A DNA stretch of 64,000 nucleotides from Strongylocentrotus droebachiensis (GCA_035222895.1 JAVYIG010001593.1:1-64000), one strand, 5' to 3'; positions 1-12,036 are shown, counted from the stretch's first letter. The notes: generated by a model not told the origin, from the letters alone. Program-made: numbers and translations.

Positions 1-2737
1 CTCTCTGTTTTTAATGTGACATCATAAGTCAATATTAAAAAGATGAATTTTCAACTCCATAGAATTTTTTTTGAGATTCTGTGTCTGTAAGACGATCATT
101 TGCAGGCCCCATGAGACAGTATTCCATGCTCTTTTTCAGTTTTAACTCTCCCACTCCAGTACCACATCTTAGATGACTTAATTTCCCTTGCTGAATTATC
201 GCCTATACATGATCAGATAAACATACATTGCATACAGGAGTGGTTTTTCTTCTGTATAAGAAACTATGTGAATGGAAGAATTTCAGCAGTCCAGTGATTG
301 AACCTCAATGAATCATGAGGGCATGTCAACTGTTTTTCATTCAAGCTGCCTATTTATCTCTTTTTTTTTTTAAATAACCTTAATATGTTTTGAGGGTCCA
401 ATAGACTGTATGACCTACGTTTTGAAATGTGCCTGCAATGCCTGCTGCGTTATGCAAGTATTCTTCAGCCATAAGCAGTTTGCAATTTTACAACAATAGG
501 ATGGGTACATTTCTTTGCAGAAAAATAGCAGGCAGGCATGTTTTTTAACATAGGGCACATTGTCTGTACATTAAATAAGCAGTTTTGATTTGAATGACTC
601 TGACCTGTTAACTACCAGATATTGAAATGGTACGTAGATAACGACGGTCGATGAATGATTTTTATGATGGTTTTGGGATGTCTCTATTCAGTAAAAACTT
701 GTAGAACTTGTAGAACTTGTAGAATGATTATACTGCAAAATGTTATTTATTTTGATTCTTGATTATGACAATCTTAATTTCTTGCCTTCATTCAATGAAA
801 TTTCCCCACTGACCACCTGGATGAAATCTGTTTCATTTTCATTTGATTTATTTTTTTATTTAGTTTATTTCCAGTATTTTGTCTCAATATTAGGATATAA
901 AGTGTATGTACGTGTAGTGTTGGTTCTTAATTGAAGAAAAAAAGCCATTGATTCCTAAAAGTTGATATAAGAGGACAAATGTAATAAAATATTTGTAGTT
1001 CTTTGTTAAGCGGATAATCATAAACATGTATGTTCCAGGGTAGTTTTTTTTTCTGTGTGCCATGTAATATTCTTATCTTCTTGTTTCTTTCTTCTTTTTA
1101 AACCACTTTTAAGAGGCTGCAACAATTAACGCAAATGTATGAAGAAAAAAAAGATATAAAAATGTGTGCAATCAAGAATATGACTGAAACAGTTTTAGAG
1201 TATTAAAGTCATTACATATTGTATAAATATTTGTACTAAAATTGTAGGAAACCATACTTTGTAGGTTTTGTAAAGCTTATTTGAAGAGATACTGAACAAG
1301 ACATATTTTCTATGTAGTGCTGGGAAAAGTTACATGTATGTAGCACTGCTTGCTTGTCATCTATTTCTATGTACAGAAAAGTTGGTTTTTAAGAAAGAAT
1401 TCCAACTCCATGATTTCTCTTCAGTGACGTTTCATCATGATAGGAGAGATGTTCTGTTTATTTCATATAAAGGATTGGGGTGGGTTGTTAAACATCAATT
1501 TCTGATCGATAACTTGTGCGTTTGCAAAATGCACTACTGTTTGTTCGAAGGTAAAAAGAAAAGTGTACAATACTGGTCTTTCTTGGGTAAGATATGTAAC
1601 AGCAATGTCAAATGTTACAATACAGATTACTTAAAAGGAGAAACAGGTCGTGGTAGTTTTGAAGATAGTGATTAGATATATGCCAAAAGATGTACATGTA
1701 GGTTTGTGTATTTAATTGGTTGTCATTCAGCCGACGAAGTAGATATATTTTAGCTCTTAGAATAGTGATTGAAGGCCAATGAAGTAGATTTTGAACATGC
1801 TGAATGAGAAATACTGGAGCTAAGATTGTTATGTGGAAAATCATGAATTCAATGTGTTTTTAGTGTTTGTGCTATAAATTATGAGAAAAAAATAGAGATA
1901 CATGTACATACAACATAACTTTTCAAGAAAATGATTGTGTATTGTCTAGCTTAATTCGATATCAAGTGTTCAAATAAACTTATTAATGTTGATTTGAATG
2001 AGGATAATTTCCCTAATTGATGTTGAAAATCTATTAATATCATTGAGTATTACCTTTGTTAATCAGTTTTGAAGATGGATGGGCTGTGGGCTTTTTCAAG
2101 CAAGTGTAGTACACAAACATAATTGTAAACTCTTTTATTTTTTCCATTCTTTTGTGAATTTTGGTTTGTAAAATGGTCAAGATCATCTATCATTTGTTCT
2201 ATTATGCAATGTGGACAAGCAAGAAAAGGTTTTGCTATTGCCACAAGGTGCTTGGCACTAGCATACCGCTTTTGTTTTAAAATTTACAGACTTCGGACTT
2301 GTGACCTATTTTGCCTTAGTGGACGATATGTTTCTATGATTCATATGCAGTTAGAAACCTTGTGTGCTGGTGACTAGATCTATAACAAAATGATGTTCAT
2401 ATCCTAAACAGTGTAGAAACTACTTGAGAAAACGAGACAAGATTTCTTTTTAAAGATTACCATAAATAGCAAAGAGATTAATAAAGAACTCTGTCAAAGT
2501 CCTTGCATTTGTTGTATATGTATTGTAGTTTTATGAGAAAAGAAAAGAAATAAAACAGTTGTTGCACCACATCTGTACAAATCATATCCAGATAGTGAAG
2601 AGTTTGTTATTTCTGCAGATTGTGCTGACTGATTTGTGACATTTGTTTGAGAGAAGAGCAAGAGGTGCATAGAATTGGGAAGGGGGAAGAGAAAGGGGGA
2701 AGAGGAGAAATAAACATAAAATGATAGAGAAAAAGGT

Positions 2738-2772
<35 letters not shown>

Positions 2773-3440
2773 TAAGGGGGTACTAAATACCGGTACTGAA
2801 TAACCTGAGCAATGCTATATGGCATCGCCATTTTCTTGATTGCATGACGTACTATGCCGTTTATCAACTAAATGTATTCAAATTTATGGAAGCTTCCTTC
2901 CCAGGTGCTTGTGGTATTGAAGCATTTCATTCAACTGCTATTATCCTTTGTACTCCCAATTGCCAGAAAGCAAATTGCATAAAACAGTTGGTGCTGTTCT
3001 GGGGTGAAGGTTTCGCATAAATGAAAAAGATTTTTCAACAGCTATATTTAGTTTTTTTGTTGGTTAATGAGTTACAATTGTTACCCTATTATATATTTTT
3101 CACCCAATGCAATTTTTACCTTCTCGTCTATGATTTTCCCTCATTGAAAAGTAACGTCATTGAATCAAAAGTCTCATCAATTAAAGCTTGGTGCATAATA
3201 TATGTACAACTCCACCTTGAACGTCACAAAATTCAAGAAAATCGCTGCGCCCATGTCATGCTAAAAGGCATTAAATCATGCCAAGAAATCTTCATTAATA
3301 TATCTCTTGTACATGATGTTCATAAGGTTTATTGTATATCAATAGGCAGGAATTCATCTCGTTTTTCAGAATACCTACACTTATTCTTTCTTTAAACCTC
3401 TGTATGTAAATGAATATAATTTATATGTAATATTATATCC
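1..3440. other. AT-rich non-coding stretch, possible long 3' UTR or intergenic DNA
   Basis: I see no conserved coding exon here. Open frames of 113 codons (1334-1675) and 124 codons (3021-3395) have no recognisable family and no exon-like borders. Plus-strand AATAAA words occur near 985, 1970 and 2550, which would fit the end of a plus-strand gene lying to the left of the window, but no stop codon or last exon ties the stretch to a gene. The only low-complexity block is the GA run near 2741. Confidence 0.4.
2741..2772. repeat. (GA)n microsatellite
   Basis: An almost pure GA dinucleotide run with one interruption near its start. It lies in a purine-rich stretch that begins near 2650. Confidence 0.9.
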
Positions 3441-3494
3441 CTCATGTATAGTTGCTTGCATTGCGATTGTACAGAGCACGAAAAAGGTATAGAC

Positions 3495-3531
3495 AAGTAC
3501 TATCTACCGATCTCAGGTCGAGATAGTACTT
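3495..3531. repeat. Short perfect hairpin with 11-bp arms
   Basis: AAGTACTATCT at the left is answered by AGATAGTACTT at the right, across a 15-base loop. Just downstream, TTGCCCACCC is repeated in tandem (about 3565-3590) and GTCAATGTCAATGTCAA at about 3632. This could be the edge of an old foldback element, but no target duplication could be defined. Confidence 0.55.
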
Positions 3532-3791
3532 ATTGTAAAGTAATTTTTTGCTGCTACCCCACTTGCCCACCCTTGCCCACCCTTGCCCATTGAATACGCA
3601 TAGCAAAGTAGGTTACGCGAAATGTCAAAGTCAATGTCAATGTCAAATAAGCGCGCATCGACTGTATTACATGTATGCATGTTGTTGCGCTTTGTAAAAT
3701 CTAGCTGAAGCTAAACTGTCTGCAGAATCAGTTCTTATTATTATGTAAAATTCACTTTAAATAGACCTTATTGCCGATGTGGGATATAAAA

Positions 3792-3956
3792 CAAATATTA
3801 ACCTCCTTTACTCGGGCAATGGATACAAACTATCATCGCCTCGGTGATCTCGGGGCTACCATCTTCCCTCGCCTTGCGGCTCGGGAAGATAGTAGCCCCG
3901 AGATCACCTCGGCGATGATAGTTTGCACCATTACCCTCGTAGTCGATTAATATTTG
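3792..3956. mobile_element. Foldback (MITE-like) palindrome of about 165 bp
   Basis: The left arm starts CAAATATTAACCTCC and runs through ACTATCATCGCC and a CpG-rich GATCTCGGGGCTA segment. The right arm reads back the same sequence and ends GGCGATGATAGTTTG and then TTAATATTTG. The loop is only about ten bases around CGCCTTGCGGC. The arms are CpG-rich in AT-rich surroundings, as expected of an inserted non-autonomous element. No transposase and no clear target duplication were seen. Confidence 0.75.
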
Positions 3957-4807
3957 CTTAATATAACACAGACATACTGTATAAAGAAAATCTGAAAATG
4001 TATTGAGCTCATCTTTTCTTTGTATCATTTATTTGCATTGTTCACATACTTTGATCACATGCCAGCATGTCAAAATTAGACAAATCTTTTTCATAAATAT
4101 ATGAATAATCACCATCACCTAGCAGGAAACATGATACGTAACGATAGATATGCCATCTAAATCGAAGAAATTATTAAAATAAGTCAAGTAAAGGCATTGA
4201 ATAAGGGGAAAAACACTCCTAGCTTTTGTTCTTAATATGTTCACTCTTGGTATCAGTAATGGATCTACCAGTTTGAAATACGTAGGGGGAGGGGGGGGGG
4301 GGGCAGCTGTGTTGTGCAATGTCCAACTTCAATATTTGAGAAACTGTAACTTGCAAAGGAATTGAAAACAGAAATGGACGGGGTGCCTAACACATCCCCA
4401 AGCATGTTTTTTCCAACCTCATTCCTGCTAAAATGGAATTAGAATAAATGTTTAAGCCAAAGCACTTGGACAAGCCACTAAAAATGAAAAGAATCAAAAA
4501 AATCATGAAATGAAATTTATGAGAGCACACTGTGCAAATGTAAAGCATGAATTTTGCTTCCTTATCATCCATCTTCTTGGAAAGATTCTGTGCTCTGCTT
4601 GTGATTCATAGGCAAGTACATGCGTAAACTACATAAGTACAAACTGAGGGAATGATGCAAGACCTCTACATTGTAGATTTCAATGAAAGCCTAATGTCAT
4701 TGCAACATTGTGTTAGTGTTCATAGTAATGGAAGTCTATTCTCAGGAGAACAGTCAGTTCTTGTTCTGTGTAAATCATTTCAAAGATCTACACCAATCAC
4801 TGATTCT
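3957..4807. other. Non-coding, probable 3' region of the minus-strand EIF1AD gene
   Basis: This stretch follows the EIF1AD stop codon on the minus strand. No coding exon is visible. A TTTATT word at 4028-4033 is a possible minus-strand AATAAA signal. A G-rich run lies at about 4285-4303. Assignment as 3' UTR rests on position only. Confidence 0.4.
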
Positions 4808-7201
4808 TCATCGGTCAGCACTATGATCCTCATCTGTGCCATCTCCTTTTTCTTCCTCCTCCTGTTCCTCCTCTTCTTCTGAGCTGTCCGAGTAATAAAA
4901 TGTGACGGTCGGTCTGTTTGTGTTGACGAATAGGTCGTCATCATTGTCTTCACTGCTATAATCCTCCTCCTCCTCTTCCTCTTGTTCCTTCATGGTCTTG
5001 TTATCCTTGCATTGTACCTGGACATCTCTATCAGTAAGGGAGGCATCGTTGAGTTGGTTGGTCAGGACATCCACACTTGTGTCTGTGTCTCCAGGATTCT
5101 GAAGCCTGCTCTCATTGGCTCTTGCGTCAAAACCTTGAGGCCTACAAAGACAAACAAATCCAGAAAATTCATTTAGTATATCCCTTTTTAAATGACAATA
5201 CTGTGATCTTAAAATTCCTACATTGTAATTTTACACACAAATCTCATCATTAAGATAAAAACTGATGGGGCTACAGATACATTGAAGTCTTCCAAACGAT
5301 ACTTTGAATAAGGTAGTTTTCACTAAGGACAGATTACCTTCACTTTAAAACTAATGGTCTTTTGCCAACTTCTCATTAACAATCTAGTATACTTAATAAA
5401 GATCCATTCTATCCTGCTTCATGTGGGTCTACTTATTTCACATGTGTCTGTCAACAAAAGCAATTTACTTTTTCCTTTATTAGTTTATTTAGATGGGGAA
5501 AAAAATAAAGAGTAAATTTCCTTGATGTGAGTAAATTTCCTTGATGTGAGTAAACCTACCATAGTCGTTCTTGCTTGATGTATTTAATCTGCTTAGGGTA
5601 GAGTATAGCAACAATCTCCGCCTTCACCTTGTCACCTTCTGCTATAGGATCAGCTAGCACAAAGTCACCTGATAAATCAAACAAAATACAGACATTGCAT
5701 TAGAATTGTAAACATCTTTGTAATAGAACATAACATAAGCTTACAATTCTGAGAAAAGATACAGTTTTTATGATATAGTTGTTCATATTTGCATGAACAT
5801 GTAGTTGCCACCTCGTACTTGGGATAGGTGCCTTAGTTTCACAGACAAATAGAAAGAAAGCCAGTAGCAGTTTTTAAGAAAATTTACATTTTTCCAAACT
5901 TCAATAGAGATACAGACAAACATAAATATTTGTAAATCATCATATTGTTGCCAGTATTACCAAAAGTACAGAAGTACATGTTAGTTTGGAATTTAGATTT
6001 TGGTTCTAATACTTCCATTGAACTTAACCTTAAAAAACTTTCCTGCTAGTAACAGACAGAGCTACTACCAGTACCAATCATCCAAATCTTACCCCTTTTG
6101 ATCCAGACATTCTTCCTAAACCTGGTGGGCATACTGATAAGGAATTTATCTCCTTCAGATGTCTGGGCTTCATGAAGATTGTTTCCTCTTCCTCCAAGAA
6201 TCTGCAAATAAAAAATGTAATTGCAATTTGTAACTGGCGGAATAGAAATTGTGTTTAAAGCATTAACAAAAATATATTTACATACTTGAAGAAAAAAAAA
6301 AAATTACTGTACTTAGTATCTTACATTATATATTTTCATCAAAAAGTTAATCAAATGTAAAATAAGTTAGCTGCCTGTATGCTGCAATATGAAAATGTTG
6401 ACATTGGTATATAATGGATTCATAAGGTTAATTACAGAGATTATTTTTGTTTGATGCTGCCTAAACTCTGCCAAATAGGGGTCACTGCACTCACTTGACA
6501 AGGCAGAGCGCAGTGTATTCATTTTAAAGGCAATTAGAGAGAAGCTTTGCTTAATGTTTGCTTTGCTTTGACATTTGAATGGTGGGCAATGGGCATGCAT
6601 TCTTTTTTTTCTAACCTATCTTTGTCAAGGACTGACTTCAACTGACTGACTTGTACAGGGTATAAAAGAATAATCATTAGACTAATACAACTTTTATTTT
6701 CTTTCAGACAGTAACATCATACCAATTACCAACCTAAAGTCTTAAAGTGTAACATTATGGGGACTAAACAAGTGATATTAATTTGAAACACAGGTGTAGT
6801 TTACAGCAGTTAAGACTTAAACTTTAAAGGGCAAGTCCACTTCAAAAACAATTTACTTTCAATAGATGCAGGAAATCAGACAAACCAATCAAAGAGCGAA
6901 GAGAAATAATATGCAGCGAATGCGTACTTTCTCTTTGCCATGTTGAATCGACGATATATAGACCTCTAAATGGCCAAAACGCTTGAACAGGAGCGCCTAT
7001 GGTCTCTTAACAGACTAACAGTAACAGAGGAGTCGACACTACCCAAATCAGACTCTTCTTCTTCTTCTTCCTTTTGAGTACAGACATAGTCTACAGAAAT
7101 TAAATTGTATTAACCTTCAAAATCTGTTGATTTTCCTCTGGCAAAATATAATCTTCCAAAACCTCTCTCGTCACATGCTTGCGTTTCGTAGCTTTTGACA
7201 T
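4808..7201 (-). CDS. EIF1AD: EIF1AD-like RNA-binding protein (eIF1A domain-containing), 4 coding exons
   Basis: Coding exons on the minus strand are 7201-7115, 6201-6093, 5668-5560 and 5141-4808. All borders are GT-AG and the phases match, giving 212 residues (the human protein is about 165). The start reads MSKATKRKHVTREVLE, the family's basic N-terminus. The OB-fold core follows, with GGRGNNLHEAQTSEGDKFL, MPTRFRKNVWIKRGDF and DPIAEGDKVKAEIV, then a second-half motif DLFVNTNRP inside a Glu/Asp/Ser-rich tail. EIF1AD proteins are small eIF1A relatives that bind RNA and are linked to nuclear functions and late 40S ribosome maturation. The acidic tail is longer than in vertebrates. The 5' end faces a region with a candidate plus-strand first exon near 7529. 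Confidence 0.95.
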
Positions 7202-7528
7202 GATGATGTGTTTCCACGGGCACTCGACTCGTTCTGGAAATTTCTGCGGCTGAGTACAGCGAAGCGAAGTCTACCGTACTGCCTACCCCAGAGATGTGGC
7301 TGAACTCGATGTATTCAAACCGGTCGGATCTCGCACTCCTTGATAATTGATTGCACACACAATAACGTTACGAATGATGTCGTAATCAAACAGTTCGGCG
7401 AATTTTATAAACAATTCACAACCTTCACGAAGGATTTTCCGCCGACTGAGATATCTTAAGCCGCCATGATTGCTTCAGTATGCCGATTTTAAGCAAATTG
7501 ATACAGAAAAGATGAAAAATAAGTGAAA
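7202..7528. promoter_or_regulatory. Probable promoter region of EIF1AD, possibly bidirectional
   Basis: This interval lies just upstream of the EIF1AD start codon and is richer in C, G and CpG than the DNA around it (for example around 7215-7335 and 7420-7450). No TATA box was seen for the minus-strand gene. A plus-strand ATG follows at 7529. The promoter role is inferred from position and base composition only. Confidence 0.4.
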
Positions 7529-7774
7529 ATGTTAGGGGGAAAGCAGCGACTCGTCTTGTTTCCAGCCATTTCACAATCCAAAGGAACGTACAAAGCTCGT
7601 CTTTCGTACTTTTCGGTATATCAAAACTCGTCCCACAACGCGACCCCGTATTTAGTAGGGATCTTCAGTAAGGTGGAATATTTGGCTCTTGTCAAAGTTG
7701 GTGGTGATGGTGGTGGTTTGATTTTAGCTTTCAAATTATTGTTGAAATTTGAAAAACATACAGTAGTTCAATAA
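7529..7774 (+). CDS. Unidentified open frame, possible first exon of a plus-strand gene
   Basis: The frame opens with ATG at 7529 and encodes a start reading MLGGKQRLVLFPAISQSKG, then runs open to a stop at 7772-7774. CpG content is locally raised, as in a promoter-proximal exon, and the frame points away from EIF1AD. The first 20 or so residues faintly recall the N-terminus of V-ATPase subunit D (a G-K-x-R-x-x-x-F-P pattern followed by K-A-R-L), but the match then fails. No convincing splice donor or downstream exon was found before LINE sequence begins at about 7875. It may be a chance frame or a gene broken by the insertion. Confidence 0.2.
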   Translation: MLGGKQRLVLFPAISQSKGTYKARLSYFSVYQNSSHNATPYLVGIFSKVEYLALVKVGGDGGGLILAFKLLLKFEKHTVVQ

Positions 7775-7874
7775 CGTATTAATTTGAAGTTTTATTAGAT
7801 ACAGTTAATATTGAATTAAAGAAAGTTATTTTGTGGATTCATGCAAATAAGTTGTCCTTGAATCTTCTTGAATC

Positions 7875-8570
7875 TTGAGACAAACTATAATGTTTTTTAG
7901 TAACTCCCTAAAGGATGTACCTGGAAATGTATTTTTTGATGATGTTAATGTTGTGAGAGTAACTTCCACCAAGTTTCTTGGGCTAAATATTGATGAGAAG
8001 CTGTCTTGGGCATCTCATTGTATTTGTAAAGTCGTGGCTAGAAATACTGGTGTAATTTATAAATTAAGTTCTTTTGTCCCACAAGAAATTTTGCTTATTT
8101 TGTATTCTACTTTAATTTTGCCTTATCTCAATTATGGAGTGCTGGCATGGGGGAAGTCATTGAAAACACAATTAGATAAGATTTGTGTTGCCCAAAAGAG
8201 GGTGGTTAGAGTTGTTTTTAATGCGAGCTCATGATCGTGCTCATACTAATGTTTTGTTCTACAGTAATAAGCTATTGAAGGTTGAAGACATTTACTTTAT
8301 ACAGTTAGGCGCAATTATGTATGGTTTTGAAAATGGTACTCTCCCAAATATTTCGAAAGAACAATCAAATTCATAGCTACAATACAAGGCAGGCAACTGC
8401 ACTTCATATTCCACGTGTAAAAGAACTGCTTTTGCTCTGAAGACGCTGGCTTGTACTGGTCCCAAGTTTTGGAACTTACTTCCTATCAATGTAACTAGAT
8501 CTGTCCAGGGACTGTCAGTGTCTTTGTTTTTAAACGCAAATTAAAATTACATTTATTGAGTAACTATGTC
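7875..8570 (+). mobile_element. Decayed non-LTR retrotransposon (LINE), C-terminal end of reverse transcriptase
   Basis: The frame from 7875 to about 8225 encodes the tail of a CR1/Jockey-like reverse transcriptase: TKFLGLNIDEKLSWASHC, VIYKLSSFVPQEILLILYS, LPYLNYGVLAWGKSL and AQKRVVRVVFNASS. The reading then shifts frame and continues with HDRAHTNVLFYSNKLLKVED. Further degenerate pieces run to about 8560, including a C-terminal VFKRKLKLHLL motif. Frameshifts and stops show it is dead. The catalytic YxDD region is absent (5' truncated), as is usual for LINE copies. Confidence 0.85.
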
Positions 8571-8689
8571 GACAATTAACGTAAAAATTATATCACCAGA
8601 AATGATATTAGGTAATAATTTATCAATTGTTATTGATAACGTGCATTATCTTTTTGTTTTTGTTATGTTTGATTATTCAATATAAATGT

Positions 8690-9217
8690 CAGTATTTCAC
8701 ATTCTCTCTCCCCCCCCCCTCCTCTCTTCTATTTTTCTTTTTCTTTACACCAAATACCATTTTCCCCTATATACATATAACTTTCTTCTTTCTCTGTTTT
8801 TCTCTGTTTTTCTCTGTTTTGTTGTTTTTCTCGTTCCAGTTTACTTTTTTTCCTCTCGATCCCTTTGTATATATTTTCATCCTCTCCTTTTCAAATTTAA
8901 AGCTATCCCTTTTGTAAATATTTCCCCCATATTTAATCATGTGTAGTTTTGATAACTTTGAAACATTTTTAAAAGTGAAACATTGATGGATTATGTCATA
9001 TGGGGACCTTGCTCTTACAAGCCCAGCTTTTCTAAGGTCTCCACTTTCTTTCATTTGGATATTATATCGACTTAAAATTGCACTTAATTTGTTTTTTCTT
9101 ATGCTGTTTTTTGTTCTATTATTATATGTAAAAATGTTGTGAAAGAAAGAAATAAAATGAACCTTGAACATATAATTGAGAATTAGATCAATGTAAATAT
9201 ACAGCGCAGCTACTATA
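8690..9217. other. Pyrimidine-rich low-complexity block and AT-rich spacer
   Basis: Between about 8690 and 8930 the plus strand is T/C-rich and holds three tandem TTTTTCTCTG-like units near 8793-8820. It may be the 3' tail region of the preceding LINE. The rest, to 9217, is AT-rich and shows nothing I recognise. Confidence 0.5.
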
Positions 9218-9653
9218 CAGGGGCGGATCCAGGAATTTCTTACCGGGGGGCACAAAATGGCATGGGGTGAAATCAGTATTATATATATATATATATTTTT
9301 GGGGTCCCCCCAAAAATCGCAGCAACTCAGCCAGCCGCTGAATAAGGGGGGGGGGGGGGGAGGGGGGGGGGGGGGGGGAGGGGGGGGGGGGGGGGTAAGA
9401 GGACATATATATATATATTTTTGGTCTAAAAAAAAATCGCAACGACTCAGCCAACCTCTGAATAAGCGGGGGGGGGGGGGGGGGGGGGGTTAAGCGGACA
9501 TTTTTTTTTTGCTCCCGAAAATTTGAAAATCGCGCCGACCGCAAATACGCTCTGTGGGGGGGGGGGGGGGGGGTAGAAAACACTAATTTTTTTTATTTTT
9601 TTTTTTTACTGGGGGGCACATGCCCCCCCCCCTGCCCCCTGGATCCGTCCCTG
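9218..9653. mobile_element. hAT-like non-autonomous element filled with long G tracts and an internal tandem repeat
   Basis: The left end is CAGGGGCGGATCCAGG and the right end reads CCTGGATCCGTCCCTG, so the termini are inverted repeats starting with CAG, as in many hAT elements. Inside, a module of about 120 bp (a TATATATATTTTT run, then a motif CGCAGCAACTCAGCCAGCC and CTGAATAAG followed by a long G run) is repeated, with a third degenerate copy. The flanking octamers (CTACTATA and CTATCAAT) match poorly, so no target duplication is claimed. No transposase is encoded. The Gly-rich and Pro-rich frames here are products of the G runs. Confidence 0.6.
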
Positions 9654-11398
9654 CTATCAATACACTCTTCTGCGCTTCGAACATTTTTTTTATTTCACGT
9701 TTCTTGAAAGGCTTACTTTCTTTAATATAATTTGTTAGGCCTACCCTTTGTTGACGAAGTTACCCGCCATGGACCCAAAACTGAGCTACGATCTCGTCGT
9801 ACGGTTCTGATTAAAGAAGAAAACGGGGGCTTGCTCGTTCCTGTATACATTTTCTATATATAGGCATAAACAAAATTAAAGAATAATCTTTTTGTGCCCC
9901 AAACTTACTTTCACATATCCGACTAAATTTCAATTCAAATGCCGTTTAATTGGGCTGATAACCCCGGAGGGGGAGGGGGGGGGGGGGGTCTCAGAATTGA
10001 TTTGGACGGGGTGTCCGCTCAAGTCGCGAAACCTCTACACATTTTTAAGGGTCATTTTGGGTTTTTCTCGAAATAAAAGTCAATTTTTCACACAAAAAAA
10101 TTGCCATATGCAAACACCAGAAAAATGTTGAGGTTTTGAAAAAACACGGACCTATTAGAGCGGCACGCCCCCGTATCGCTTAGTATGTGAATACCCTTTT
10201 TTACCATCATCCAAAATCTACAAAAACAGAATAAATGGTGAACATTTCATTGGAGCGGCCTTTTATATGGAAAATTATAGTTTTCTACATTTCCATTTAA
10301 TGAATACTGATCATTACTGCTCCTCATTAATTAAATTAATTTTTGTATTTGATTTATTTATTTCTGTTTGATTTTTCCGTTTCTTTTGCAGTTTTACAAA
10401 TATATAACAAACCTATCATTGCAATTTGTATAGGCCTACATGAAAAAAAGAGTATAGGCCTATTATGTAGAATGGTTGGCATCAAATAGAGATGTTTTCG
10501 ATTAGTTACAGCCAACCCAATTACTATACTATTTCCACATCACCAATTCTTAAAACATAAAAAAGCAGATAACTTGTTACTTGGTAGCCTACAACAAAGA
10601 AGAAGGTAACTAAATGTGGTGAGATCACAAACGTACTTTGGTAAATCTTGTAGACATGATTTCATTAACATGGATACAAAATGTACATCATTATATAAGT
10701 ATAAGTACCGGTACATAGTAACCCAAATTTGCACAGAGAAATTGTAAGTTGATAAACATAATTATTTTAAAATATATATAGAGTCTATAATTTTCAAATA
10801 TCAAGACATTTAGCAATTATAATTCTTCTTGAATTGCTTTGATTGAGTATGGTGAAATTATTGTTCTTCTTACTGAATACTCAATTTGATCTCTCAGCGC
10901 ACCAAACCTTATAATTATCATTTTAGGAGTCTCCACTCTATACCCCAACTTTTTTCTTGACTACTGTTACATGTATTGTGTTATGCCGAACATTACGAGT
11001 AATTTTCTCGAGCGACTCTATAGAGAGACGAAATGTCTAGTGCATATTGCATTGAACTCGTGGATAATGCATGGACTTTATCCAGAGTTGGATAGGCTAA
11101 GGTAAGACGCTCCAATTTCCAATTCACCTTCTACATTTTCGGTTTTGTTGTAATTTTTTCTTAGTATCTTTAAGATTCTTTGCTCTTTAGCCAGGTAATT
11201 AGGGTAAGACTGATTAATAATTCGTTCATCTAATTCATTTTCATCACTCTATAAGTTAATCTAGGTCTACACGCTCGTCCGTCCTCGGGTCAGTGGGATT
11301 ACTGTGGAGGGGGAGGGGCAGGGTAGATACCGGGAGACTTCTGGGGCTCGCAGAGCGAACGAAATGCTCGCCTACAATTGCATACCGGTACATTGAGT
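9654..11398. other. Non-coding AT-rich DNA upstream of NDUFAF1
   Basis: No exon or named repeat was recognised. A G run occurs at about 9965-9990. Several TACCGGTA or ACCGGTAC words are present, which are common elsewhere in this window. Confidence 0.5.
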
Positions 11399-11690
11399 GA
11401 TTTCAAGTTCGGTGTTGAAAGCTGGTGTTGGTGTTGTGAGAACACCAACACCAGCCACAACACCGAACTTGAAATCAGGCTGGTGTTGGGATTGACCTCG
11501 GGAAATATGACGTAGATCTATTTCCGGTAGTCTGTGTTGAGGGCTGGTGTCTAATGTCGTCTGCTGAACCCGAGTATCGCGGTTGGTGTTGATTGTTGAC
11601 GATTTACGTGTTATTTTCCCATTCACCAACACCAGCCCTCAGGGATTGGGAAATTCATGATTTCAAGTTGGTGTTGGTGTTGCATTATAC
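11399..11690. repeat. GGTGTTG-rich hairpin repeat cluster
   Basis: A hairpin lies at 11399-11476: GATTTCAAGTTCGGTGTTG at the left is exactly answered by CAACACCGAACTTGAAATC at the right, and GGTGTTGGTGTT by AACACCAACACC near the centre. The same words (CTGGTGTTGG, TTTCAAGTTGGTGTTGGTG) recur on both strands to about 11690 and once more near 11930. The pattern looks like a foldback element built from a short GGTGTTG repeat. Confidence 0.65.
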
Positions 11691-11942
11691 CGCAGGTAAT
11701 AGCTATGCAGACATCTGGCAAGAATCTCACGATCATGCCAAGGTAAAATCAAAAGGTACAGTAAAAACAGCTGTAAATCCTTGGAGCTACATAAGTATTT
11801 CAAGAGAAATGATATTTTATCTATTGATTTTGTTAATGACTTTACATTTGATATTCGATATGGTGTAATTTATTGGAATTTCGGAATGGATTATGCTTTT
11901 ATCGCAAGACTTTTCGCCTGTAGAGGCAGGTGTTGGTGTTGA

Positions 11943-12036
11943 GCTAGACCAAACTTTTCTGTCTCTTTCGTTTCGTTAGCCTCTGATTTGGGTAGGGTCA
12001 GCTCTCTCTTTGACAGAAAAATTCGGTCTAGTGTTG
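11943..12036 (+). mobile_element. Diverged relict of the long palindromic element at 25052-25715
   Basis: This piece begins AGACCAAACTTTTCTGTCTC, continues CGTTAGCCTCTGATTTGGG and TAGGGTCAGCTCTCTCTTTG, and closes with GAAAAATTCGGTCTAG. The same words, in the same order, form the outer arm of the palindrome starting at 25052. Here the piece is short and its ends are inverted (AGACCAAA and TTCGGTCT), so it may be a deleted copy of the same family. Confidence 0.6.

Noticed and set aside
1334..1675. 113-codon open frame
   Set aside because: No family, no exon borders and AT-rich composition as in the flanking DNA; probably chance.
7529..7774. V-ATPase subunit D first exon
   Set aside because: Only about the first 20 residues show a loose resemblance; the following residues do not fit the family and no downstream exon was found.
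9188..9583. Pro-rich and Gly-rich open frames (131 and 78 codons)
   Set aside because: They are translations of C and G runs inside the repeat, with no conserved residues.
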